DNA of 64,000 nucleotides. Source: Undaria pinnatifida (Eukaryota; Sar; Phaeophyceae; Laminariales; Alariaceae). Below, piece after piece: positions 53,798 to 64,000 of this stretch. A program made the translations under genes and the position numbers. The stretch covers positions 3,087,710 to 3,151,709 of the forward strand of contig JABAKD010000014.1 in NCBI GenBank assembly GCA_012845835.1. The letters run 5' to 3'. Position 1 is the stretch's first letter. Every line of letters starts with the position of its first letter. The notes under the pieces were generated by a model that ran no database searches, was not told the DNA's origin, and saw only the letters and a program-made list of their open reading frames with translations.

Positions 53798-55659
53798 CCC
53801 TGTTAGAACTCCATGAACGATTTTGGGGACACAAGTACGTGGGATTAGTATGGGATCATTTTTCTGGAAGCAGGAGCAAGGCTAAGCGTCGGCCTTACGC
53901 TCTTTTTTGCAACAGCGCGATTTTTTTTCTGACCCTTAAGTTGTGGTAGTTTTACCCATGATTTTGCGGCACAAACTATTTCCACTTACGGTTATCTAGG
54001 GTTGAATAATCTTCGCAGCAGTAGAAAGGTTAAGCGACGGCCTTAGCTTTTTTCTTGCCACAGCGCGATTCTTTCCCCGACGCTCCTGCTCGAAATATGA
54101 GCATGTTTTCCCCCCGAAGGTGGGCACAGTTGTAAAGGGGACAACGTTCATCCGATGACGTCTCGCGCGCAGCAAAAGAGGGTTGGCACATGTGTTGTTC
54201 GTTTGTTTGCTTGTGCGGGCGCGCGGGGGGGGGGGGGGGGGGGGGGGCGTTCGGTGGCATCGTGCGCGCTATACAAGGGAATTGCCGCCTTAATATTTTG
54301 TTTACAATATGTGTTTTTTGTTTTTGTTGGGGGGGATGCCGCGCGCGTTCTGTGACATCGTGCGCGCGCGCAAGACGGGGGGGGTTCCATCTATGTTGTT
54401 TGCTTCTTTTAGACGGGGGGGGGTTCCATCTATGTTGTTTGCTTCTTTGTTTGCTTGTTCTGGGGAAGAGGGGCGCGCTACGCCGGCTGTTGGAAAGCGA
54501 GCGAAAAGGGCGAGGGTAGCAGGCGTTAGCGGGCCCCATGAGCTTCTTTCCCCTATTATAGGAAATACATTTTATACTTAGTATTTGAATGGAACTCCCA
54601 GTCGTGATAGCCTTTTTGTCTGGTGGAGAGGGGTAGACAGGGCTGGAGAAACCGCTGGTGATGTCCGCACCTGTAACTCAACACACGGGTGTTAGGATTC
54701 CTCTGACAAGAGAAAGGTGACTTTTTTTTTTTCAACATTTACATTTTAGAATTTCAAAATGTCAAAGGAATAACAAGCAGCTTGACATAATTTCAGGATG
54801 GTTTTCGTCATTTTCTTTTTTGTTATATCGTTAGGAACGACCTCTTAAGACTTAACAAACTATTCGACCTCGTTTTTTTTTTTTACGATTTTCTTATCCC
54901 TCTTCGGGATGCGGTTGGCTTCAACTCCGAGGGGGGTGCCGCAATTTGAAAACGGGGGGCTTGGGGGGGGGGGGGGGGGGGTGTACTCATTTGCTGCTTG
55001 TGCCTTAGTCGTTTGACCATTGACCACGCATCCCTTTCGAGACGGAGCATCGTTCCCACTCCTAACAGAGACACCTCCAACATTTGGGCGCTCAATACGC
55101 TTTTCCCATATATTACACGGAAACTGTTCGCTAATCCTATCCCCTTCCTGTTTCAAACGCGGGAGGGGGAACTCTTAGTAACTCAGGAAGAAATGAAAAT
55201 AGCCACCGCGCAAGTAATCCGGCAAGCATCATGGGCCAGCGCAGACGAGTTTATCGCGTACCGTATATCACAAGGTACCCCTTTTGGGATGTGGTTGGCT
55301 TGAAGTCCCGGGGTGTCGCAAAGTGAAAAGGAGGGAGGTAAAACTCTTACAAAAAAATGTGAAAAAGTAATTAGCCTCCGCCCTCGCAAGCGGGCAAGTA
55401 ACACCTGCCAGCTGCAGACAGACGAGTTTCTAGCTCATGTATAAGTCTATGCCTACCTATTTTATCCAGCTGCAGACAGACGAGTTTCTAGCTCATGTAT
55501 CTGAGTCTATACCTACCTGTTTTATTTAGCAGGGTGAGATAGTTCCTTGGGTCACAACTTCTTCCCAGTTTTTGTCAAACAATCAATTCTTGGGTTCGTT
55601 ATGGACTACTTCCTGAAGGCCCGAAAAGCTTCAGAAAGTTACGATGCACCGTTATCTTA

Positions 55660-55772
55660 CTATTACGGGGGACCATAGTAAATAGGACCAAATATTGTTA
55701 GTCAAAATAGGAAAATATATTGGTTTTTGTCTGTACCGTAGGTCCTATTTACTATGGTCCCCCGTAATAAAT
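55660..55772. mobile_element. Short MITE with 28-bp inverted ends
   Basis: ATTACGGGGGACCATAGTAA followed by ATAGGACC on the left is exactly complementary to the right end GGTCCTATTTACTATGGTCC plus CCCGTAAT. The interior is about 55 bp of AT-rich sequence. Confidence 0.85.
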
Positions 55773-57991
55773 TATTAATGGTAGTACTATCCGTAGCACA
55801 GGTAGTCACTTCTAAAACAAATTTCGACAAACCGCTGACGCACGGAATCGACCCATGGATGCAAGCCGCAAAACGTGCTGCTGCTGCTGCTGCTCCTGTA
55901 CTCGGGAGCTCGGCAGGTCCGCAGCCCCCGGAGGGCAGTCGGAAAATATACAGACTTCGTCGCGCACCCTGCGCCCCTGGTGAATGATGCTGATGCTTGG
56001 CGGAGGCCGATGATATGCGCAGTCGTCATGAGACGGGCAAGCATCAAGCGGTCAGACAGTCAGTCAGTCAAGGCTGTCTGCCAAGGCTTTTCCTCCCGTC
56101 CAGAGGGATTGTCCCATACGTATCCTCCTTGGTATACAAATCGTCCTTTTTTTTATGTGGTGGAAAACCTGTTTCACATGTTTTCCATCATACAGTTAGT
56201 TGGGCGTTTCTCGAAAACGGGGATATATTTTTCGTCTCCACAGGTTTTGCCGTCAAGGCTGGTCTATCAATGGGTCAAAGCGCTGTCTCCTGACATGTGT
56301 GATGATGTCAGAATGTGTGATGATGTGAGAGCACCATCGCCCCGGCAGGACATCCCACAAACAAATGACTGAGGAAGAAGTCGTTTGTTTGCGAATCTAC
56401 GCGCTGTGTGTGGCGGGAGTCAGAACTTAAGTGTCGAAACTCTGTTTGTTGCGAGGCATGTAAAAAAAGTGTGTATGCCGTGACGGTACACTCTTCTATA
56501 CCGGTGTCGAGGGTTGAAAAATAATATGTGACTCTTGTTGTCCGAATTGGCGGCTTAACCAATAAACGAGTAGTACCTAGTACATTATACTACTGATGTA
56601 CGAACGTGAGGCTTCCAGAATAATTTTTCAGTGCTCTTTGGCCGCGCCCTTCATGTTTTCGTAGGCCGATTGCTACTGGTATACCGTAGGTACATTCGCT
56701 TTGTCGAGCTCTCACGGTTGTGAGCTCCATCGTAGGGTTGTAAATCTCGCTATGAGGCATCATTACAAGGTGTGGGGGAATCTATAGCCTCATTTTCGTT
56801 TGTTTCGTATAGCCGCATGTTCGATCCCCTTCCCAATTCTGATTGTTTTGTTGACATCCTTTGATTGCTAGGTGATCTGCATCCATGACTATTCAGGGTG
56901 GCCTAATGTAATGGAGTGCCCTCCGTAGAAGAATAGTTTATAGATTCGACGTGAAACCATGTCATGGTTGAGGTGAAACCACGTGATATATTAGATGCCA
57001 CACTCACGTCAAGGCCATCATAGATGGGCAGTAATGTAGGTGACGATGATGGGACAAGCAGGACGCCCCTCATCTTACTACCCTGCACTCCCTTGCGCTA
57101 CCCTGCGTTATCCTGCGCTACCCGGCACTACCGTGCCTAGCCCTGTTAAGTCTGTCTTTTAGTATTCTATATAGACTAGGGAAATAGTGCATAAGCTTCT
57201 GAGTCTATCCAGCGAGCCATGAGGAGAGACCAATCAAAGACACCGAAACCCATGAGGAGCACGCTTCCCAAAACCGACCAACTACGCATCCCCCACTCGG
57301 AGCACCGCAACACTAATGACGTACGAACATTGCTTCACAGAACTGGTTTCCGTCGATGAGGCTTGAAGCTGAAAGTCTGAAGAAAGCCACATGCACTTGA
57401 GGCGCGTCACAACGTGCCTAATCGTTGGGTAACCGCTGTTCAACTTTTCAGGGCTCTTCATGGGCCGTATCAAAATCGTGGGTCGGGCCGGGTTCGGGTG
57501 AGCCGACCCGACCACCCGACCCGTGTGATACTTGAACACCTCCTGTCCTGACCTGGCCCGACCCGTGAGATTTTGAACATGTTCTGACGCGATCCGATTC
57601 GACCCGAGAATTGGAAAACATCCAGAGACCTGACCCGCGGGTCGGGTCATGACTCGTGAAAAGCCCTGCAACTTTTTGCACAGGGCGAGCAGATAATCTC
57701 CATACTAATTCCAAATAATCTGATGTCTTTCAGGGCACACAGATCCCTGATTTATATTATCTGCATGGGCTGTAGTCCATGTTGCCGGGTGAGAGGCGGA
57801 TGATCTGATCCATTAAGAGCAGATCTCTACTAATGATTCCTGATCTAAATGATCTGCAAGGGCTATAGTCCAAGTTTGCGTGTGAGAGACGGATGAGCTG
57901 AATTGCGGATTATTAAGAGCACAATTTTCCCGGGTTGGACCTGTACGATACAGTTCCTTTACACGGTACCATGACGACATATATAGGATCT

Positions 57992-58384
57992 TGTTGGTTA
58001 TATAGAACTACCCACTGAGCTACGTAGTCACGTGACTACGTGGTTCAGTGGGTAGTGCTGTATATATAACCAACAAAAAAATATGTGTTTCCTGGTGTCC
58101 GTCAATGACTCTCACCAACTTCGTAACAGGGATCTCCGGGGCTATCCCCTCGCCGCGCACTACCGTAGTACTCAGGAGCAAACTATCATAACAATTCACG
58201 TCTCCAGCGCGCACGCTCGCAAAGATGTCATCTCCTTTTTCTTTTTTTCCCGGAGAAAAGCGGAAATACGAAGTCGGTGGGAGTCGAACCCACGACATAT
58301 ATTTTGTGGGTTATTTAGCACTACCCACTGAGTTACGTAGTCACGTGACTACGTGGTTCAGTGGGCAGTGCTATATAACCAACA
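57992..58384. mobile_element. Fold-back pair with tRNA-like parts
   Basis: Two hairpins, 57992-58075 and 58300-58384, share ACCCACTGAG, CTACGTAGTCACGTGACTAC and TTCAGTGGG. On the minus strand, ACTCAGTGGGTAGTGCT resembles a tRNA D arm and is followed at 58285-58267 by GTGGGTTCGACTCCCAC, a perfect T-arm stem-loop. It looks like a tRNA-derived unit copied head to head. The acceptor stem does not pair well, so I do not call a functional tRNA. Confidence 0.55.
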
Positions 58385-61300
58385 TATCTAGACGATCTAG
58401 ATGATCTAGATGATCTAGATGATCTAGATGATCTGTACGATCTATACGACCTATATGAGATGATCTAGATGATCTAGAGGATCTAGATGATCTTCATCTA
58501 TTTGATCTACATGATATATATCACCTATGTGATCTATGTGATCTATATGATCTATATGGCCTATATCATCTATATCATCTACCTGGTATATCATCTATAT
58601 GATAGATATGATCTAGATGATCTAGATGATCTAGATGACGTAGATGATCTAGATTATCTATATCGTGATCTGTCCGATGTGTGAAGTTTTCACAGTAGTA
58701 GCGGCAGCAACAGCACAACGGCGGTGGAGGTAGCAGTAGCACAGCAGTGGTAGCAGCAAGAATTACCGAACGCGCACAGGCAGACCGACAACGAAAAAAA
58801 TAAAAATGAAACACTTTGTTCTGGTTTTTTGGCACTCGTTAATTTTCTCCCTTGTCGTCTCTCTCGAACCCTCCTCACTATTCCCGTAGGTTGTACGGGG
58901 TGTACAAACACCCCTTGACCCCCCCCCCCCCCAGCTGGGGATCAACGCCCCCCCGCCCCCCCCTTGACGCCATCTCATCCTTCTAATACCAAACGAGGAG
59001 GTGTCAACGTCCCCCCCCCCCCCTTGACGCTTATTTATCCTGCGAACACCAAACCGAGGATGTCAACACCCCCCCCCCCCCCCCCCACTTGGCGCCTCAT
59101 TATCCCACGCAAAAAAACGCAGCCAAGGAGCCAACACGCAGCAAAAAGCGTTGGACACATTACACCAACAACGACAACAGCAGCTAGCGCCGCCCCGTTC
59201 ACTGCATACAATAATAAAAGTAAGTAACTACTCGGTAATTATCGTTTTGTTTTCTTCCGGCACTCGTAACCACCAGGTAGATGCTTATGCCGCTCGCGCG
59301 TAAAAAAGCAACAACAGCAAAACACAAAAAAAGTACGGAGGACATTTTAATCATCTCTAGTTTCAAAACTTCAGCCGCCCTAACGGAAGGGAGGTGGCTG
59401 CGTTCAATCAAAAAGCCTTCTGATAACCGCAAGGGGGTAAAACGACGGAGAACTACCAGTCTAGGCAATAAACTGAAAATATGTATCTCTCTTCAACTTG
59501 AAGCGAGCAATGGGGGGGCTAGGCAAAATGACTGAAAAACATGTATCTCTCTTCAAAACTTGAAGCGAGCCACAGGGGGAAGAGGGGAGGGAAGGGGGAG
59601 GGGGGGGGGGCACCCACCCTGTCTACTCAACGTGCCTTGTGACAGCCTTAAGGGTAACTGGACAGAAGCATTAACCAAGCATTAAACAGTAGGACAATTC
59701 ATCATGTTTACCCCCCCCACACGCGGTTGTCCGTGTCTGGTCAACGCACCTCTTGACAGCCTCGAGGGTGGAAGGACAGAAATACTCGCCTTGACGAAAC
59801 GCTGATAATTTGCGCTCTACCTTAAAAACTTTAGGAGCGCACGGAGGGGAGGGGGGGGGAGGCGATACCCCGCCCCCCCCAAAGTTGGCTGTGTCTAGTT
59901 AACATGCGCTCTGACAACCAAAAGGGCGAAAGGACGTAAACACCAGCCTGGCAGACACGCAACGGAGAGGGGGTTTGGGAGATGATACCTCCCCCCTCCC
60001 CCCCCTCATGAGCACACACTCCACCCACCTATCCACCCACCCACTCACCCATCCAACCCCGATTGTGGCCTCGCCTAGTCAACGTGCCGCCTGAAACCCG
60101 AAAAGGTGAAAACACAGAAATACCCGCCCAGCACAGAAATACCAGCCCGGCAGAGCAACTTACATTTTTGCTCTCTGTCGTCAACACCGTCCGACGCGCA
60201 AGCGCGCCAAAGAGCAAGGGGTGGCGGGGGGAGGGGGGGGGGGGGGGTAGTTCCCCCTCCCCCCCCCAACGGTTGACCGTGTGTGGCCACCGTATGAAAA
60301 CTCCCCGGGGGTAAAACAGAAAATAAAACTGTCGGCAAAAGATAGAACCCGTGACGTGCTCTTCGTTCTCTGATTGAGAGAGCCTCGGAACATACTCGTG
60401 TGCATGCACGCCAACGTGCCTCCGAACGCAAAACGCCTTTTCGACCCTACAAAAACCCAAACGCCCTCGCATTGCTACTCGTAGTGCTTGCTGTAAGGCG
60501 CCTGATATACAGCAGAACGCGTTGAGAATGGCACCTCCTTTAACACATGTGTTAATCGTTCTCTCCGTATCTCCCTCTATCTCTCTCTCTCTCTTTCCCC
60601 CCCCCCCCTTCTCTTCTTCGCCCTCTCTCTTATTGTTCTCTCTGTTTTCGACAAATTCGCCCCCGGGGCTCAACCCTTTCAACACCGCAGTCCCGACATG
60701 GGGAGAAAACACTTGAAATTAGACTAAAAAGTTAAGAAGTTGGAAATGGGTTAAAATGTAACCCGCCTAGATCTGCACCACCAATTTTTCAGCCAACACC
60801 GCCTTCACTTGGTCACAAAGCCACCGCCTATACGTGCCAAAAATGGTCAGGACTGTTACCAACCTTCGTGGTGCCCCCCCCCTGCGATGGTCTATGGTCT
60901 TTCGACTACGATCATGCACGGCGACGACTACACCCCCCCTTTTTGGCCACCCCACACGTGGCCAACAATATGTTCCGTGCGTACGTACTGGTACGAGTTA
61001 CACAAAGAGAACAGCTTATTATGAACGGTCAAAACAGCAATTATTTTCGTTCAACGATTGTGTCTCAGTTCGATTGTCTAAAAAGCTACAAACAAGTCGC
61101 GGGCAGCGTCTTTCCCGCCCCCGGCGTCTCACACGTCCCCCATTGCTAAGGTGCTAGAAAGGGGCGAGTAAATCATCATCGAGGCAGTCGACAATAGCTG
61201 CCAGGTATGTTACAGGCTTAGTTTGGGCAGGCAGCAGATTAATCTTTTACCAGGTCAAACGGACTAATACCCTCTTAACACCGCAACATATGACGAAGGA

Positions 61301-62214
61301 ACCGCAACATATGACCAAGGAACCACACATCATTAACGCCGCAACGGGGGAGAGGGAATGCCAGAGTACTACCCCCTCCCTCGCACGCCCCCCATCCCCT
61401 CCCTTGCACACGTCAACCACCCCCCCATGACACGTCCCCCAACCCCTCCCTGGTGGAACGCCACGGAAGCCGCAAAACAACACAAATATCATCATTATAG
61501 CATTTTGGGTGTGAATAATACACAAATGCCAGGTACCAAGGAACTCCTCGGACGCGTTACCGCTCTTCCGCATTACCGAACGTCTAGTTACCGCTCTAAA
61601 TTGGGTTGATATTGCGTAACTACCGCCAGAAAATGGGGGAAATTACGTAATTACCGCTTCAGACTAGGTTGGGGATATTTAATACGTACGGTAATTACCG
61701 CCTCAAAAGGAGATAGCACGCAATTACCGCTTGACGCTGGGTTATCGAGGAGTGCCAAGATATATACCGGTACCGGTATGCTATGATATTGCAGCAGCAG
61801 CATCAACAGCAGCACCGGCAGCTGCCACCGCCGCCGCTATCACCACCGTACAAGCCTACAGCAGACCACCAGGACACGGCACGAGGTCCCTCTCTCATCT
61901 CCCACGACTACCACCGTTTAGCTGTTCCCGGTGCTGTTTTGGCCGCGGCTGCTTAATTCCGCTGCTTCTGCTGCCGCCGTTACCTACACCACCAAAACCA
62001 TCGCCACCGCACAACCGACCCAGAGTATCACAAACCACCAGGTACAGGGCACAAGGTCCCCTCTAGCAGCGCCGCCGCCCTCCAACATAAAACGTTTGAG
62101 CTTCTCACCCCCCATTATTAACTTTTTTCGAATCTTAACCATTATTAGCGTAAACCATTATTAGCTTCTCCCCCGCCACTATTTGTCGTCGAGCATCTCT
62201 CGCGCAGGAATAAA

Positions 62215-62385
62215 TTAACCGTTGATCTTCTCCTCGATCGCCTTCCACAGCACCGAGAACATGATACCCTGCATGCCGTTCGCCATAATCTTCGTCCTCA
62301 GCCCCCGGCCGAACAGCCCGACCAGTCCATCCTGCTTGATCACGTCTCGAACGGCCTGGGGATACGTAACTCCCTCGGTGTGCGA
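62215..62385 (-). CDS. Mitochondrial carrier family protein, last exon (partial)
   Basis: The minus-strand frame from 62385 to the TAA at 62217-62215 encodes 56 residues. They include YPQAVRDVIKQDGLVGLFGR and GLRTKIMANGMQGIMFSVLW followed by KAIEEKI. This is the C-terminal end of a solute carrier 25-type protein: the amphipathic matrix helix with EG/DG and GLF(Y)RG, then the sixth membrane segment. Substrate cannot be told from this end. The acceptor is probably AAAAG at 62386-62390, but an internal CCCAG (just before GCC GTT) is an alternative. I found no further exon up to 64000, so the rest probably lies beyond the window. Confidence 0.7.
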   Translation of the reverse strand, partial: SHTEGVTYPQAVRDVIKQDGLVGLFGRGLRTKIMANGMQGIMFSVLWKAIEEKING

Positions 62386-63027
62386 CTTTTATGGGTCGTC
62401 AATCCGACGTATTTGATTGGTTTTGGCGTTCCGCGTTTTTTCGTCGGTTGTCGTTGTCGTTGTCACCGAAAAACATTGGAAGCGTCGTGATTTGTTTCGT
62501 TCCCATTTTTTTTTTCGTTTTCACGCGTTAACGAGGCGGTGGCGGAAGGGGGAGGGGGAAGGAGGACGACGACGGGGGGGGGGGGGGGGAAGGAGCGGGG
62601 TGTAAGAGGAGGCTAAAATAGGTCTGCATACGATAGGAAAACCATGCCAACAGATGTACCAGGTAGCTTCTTGGCCATCATTTCCCCTTTTTTTGTTGTT
62701 GTTGTTGGTTGTCGTCATTGGCCTCGACCAGATCAGCGGCCGGGTCATTTGATAAGCGGTGCTATAAGCCTTAGTTCTGGTGGGTAATCACTTGACCTAT
62801 TTAAGAACCTTTTTACTACAATAAAGGACGCTCAATAAGAAATACCTGGTACGGTAACAATAAACGCAGGCTGAGATTTACAGGAAAACAAGAAATCCGG
62901 AAGCCGTTACACTGGAGTTAGTGTAGAACGCACCCGCTCCCAAAATAAGAAACCCAGTCTGGGATATGGTTTCCTGCTTCTCATTGGGTGTCCGGCACTG
63001 TAGCAGCCCAGAAGACTACTGTACGGC

Positions 63028-63262
63028 ATTCCCCCCAACTTTTCTTTAACGAAATCGCCGGTTTTGAAACCATCTCCCGGCCGTATCTCTTGAAATACCG
63101 TGTGCCTTGCCGTCCCGACGTCATCGTTCGATAGACCTTTGCAAAAAAAACATGAAAACGTTGGAGGATGCTTTTTTTTATAGCATCCTTCCTCGTGTCT
63201 AGCAGCCACGACACGTTCGTTAAACAAAATTGCTGTTTTTTTTGGGGGGGGCTATCGTAGAA
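63028..63262. repeat. Dispersed 240-bp repeat (copy)
   Basis: Same orientation as 25022-25262, sharing CAACTTTTxTTxAACGAAAT, CTCCCGGCCGTATCTCTTGA and GGGGGGGGCTATCGTAGAAT. Confidence 0.75.
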
Positions 63263-63296
63263 TCAGTCCCCAGAGGACTACGGCTTACCGCCAAGA

Positions 63297-63862
63297 GTAC
63301 AGTAGGGGTCCCCCGATAAGGCGGTCTGAGTACTGCGGTATCCCTATACAAGGCGGTCAAAATCGCTTGCCGCGACCGAGGGATGGCACTTATAACCCGG
63401 AACGAATAAGGCGGGTTCCGCCTATAAGGCGGTCATATTGCTCTCTATAGCACCCCCCCCCCCTCCTTCCTGGGGGCCCCTTCGACGAAATCCAACGCCG
63501 ATTTTCTGGGCGCGACCGGTAGAGTGCAATCGCCGAGCGACGCGAAAGATGTCGACGTGGTCTTCCGCTTGCCGCCATTTTTTTCCTGTTTTGTGTTCCC
63601 CTCGTTATTGACAGGAGGAAATCGGCTCCGAACTATTTTCCAGGGCATGCCTTGCACACTTTTACACAGTAATGGTCCCCCAATAAGGCGACATCCCTAT
63701 ATAAGGCGGTATCCCGATACAAGGCGGTCAAAATCGCTTGGCGCGACTGGGGAATTGCGATCATAATCTGGAACGAATAAAGCGGCTTCCCTCTATAAGG
63801 CGGTCATGTTGCTCTCGCACACCACAGCCTGACCGGGGGATCCCTACTGTATGCGGTAATGC
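63297..63862. mobile_element. Two adjacent CAGTAG..GGTCC elements
   Basis: One begins at 63297 (ACAGTAGGGGTCCCCCGATA) and another at 63666 (ACAGTAATGGTCCCCCAATA). The right end at about 63836-63860, CCGGGGGATCCCTACTGTAT, is the inverse of the left ends. Both contain GGCGGTCAAAATCGCTTG and the AAGGCGGT motifs also seen at 10180. Confidence 0.7.
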
Positions 63863-64000
63863 CTTAACAGAGGACATGGGCTGCAGGCTGAGATGGCGGA
63901 AGAGCTTCAATTGGGTCTAGGCGTGGTCCCAGGATTCGTCTCAAGTTTTTTTTTGCCATGCACGGTGACGTCTGAACAAAAAGGACATGGGCTGAAGGCT

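Larger units (their letters stand above)
53798..62214. other. Stretch without recognisable gene
   Basis: After the ASCC2 stop comes a dispersed repeat (GATTTTGGGGACACAAGTAC; relatives at 37666-37745 and 43425-43510). Also present are G runs at 54228-54247 and 54961-54980, small inverted-repeat elements at 55660 and 57992, GATCTAGAT satellite at 58385-58690, and C/G runs at 58918-59090 and 60230-60260. No exon resemblance was found on either strand. Confidence 0.55.

Noticed and set aside
59280..59535. Lys-rich 84-codon plus-strand frame
   Set aside because: No recognisable domain, repeat fragments around it, and no supporting splice signals.

Overview
The window is nuclear DNA of an intron-rich eukaryote, most likely a photosynthetic stramenopile; brown-alga-like is my best guess, from general character and not from a search. 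The signs are GT-AG introns of 0.5-4 kb with T-rich acceptors, GC-rich exon third positions, a plastid-type pyruvate dehydrogenase, and non-coding DNA packed with simple repeats, G/C homopolymers and small inverted-repeat elements. Almost all long open frames are repeat or antisense artefacts. I assembled genes by joining exons whose splice phases agree.

Layout. (1) 0.6-23.2 kb, plus strand: a 17-exon gene in which pyruvate dehydrogenase E1-alpha and E1-beta are one continuous reading frame of about 768 residues. (2) 23.6-30.1 kb: no gene seen, dispersed repeats. (3) 30.1-36.5 kb, minus strand: a four-exon J-domain protein of about 202 residues. (4) 36.9-53.8 kb, plus strand, divergent from it: a ten-exon ASCC2 (CUE-domain ribosome-quality-control factor) of about 928 residues with a long RGG tract. 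(5) 53.8-62.2 kb: no gene seen, small inverted-repeat elements and satellites. (6) 62.2-62.4 kb, minus strand: the last exon of a mitochondrial carrier whose other exons are probably beyond the right edge.

The three assembled genes serve unrelated jobs: acetyl-CoA supply, co-chaperone work, and collided-ribosome rescue or alkylation repair. They share a structural oddity. Beside many exons lie degenerate tandem copies of the exon edge, carrying the splice site and 15-85 coding bases, separated by simple-repeat tracts (here called exon echoes). Some stay in frame and may have become exons in the alpha/beta linker. I regard this pattern, together with the fused E1 gene, as the most interesting content. 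Many other repeats belong to small inverted-repeat families, including one that carries a conserved start-of-protein peptide and one for which both an empty and a filled target site are present.
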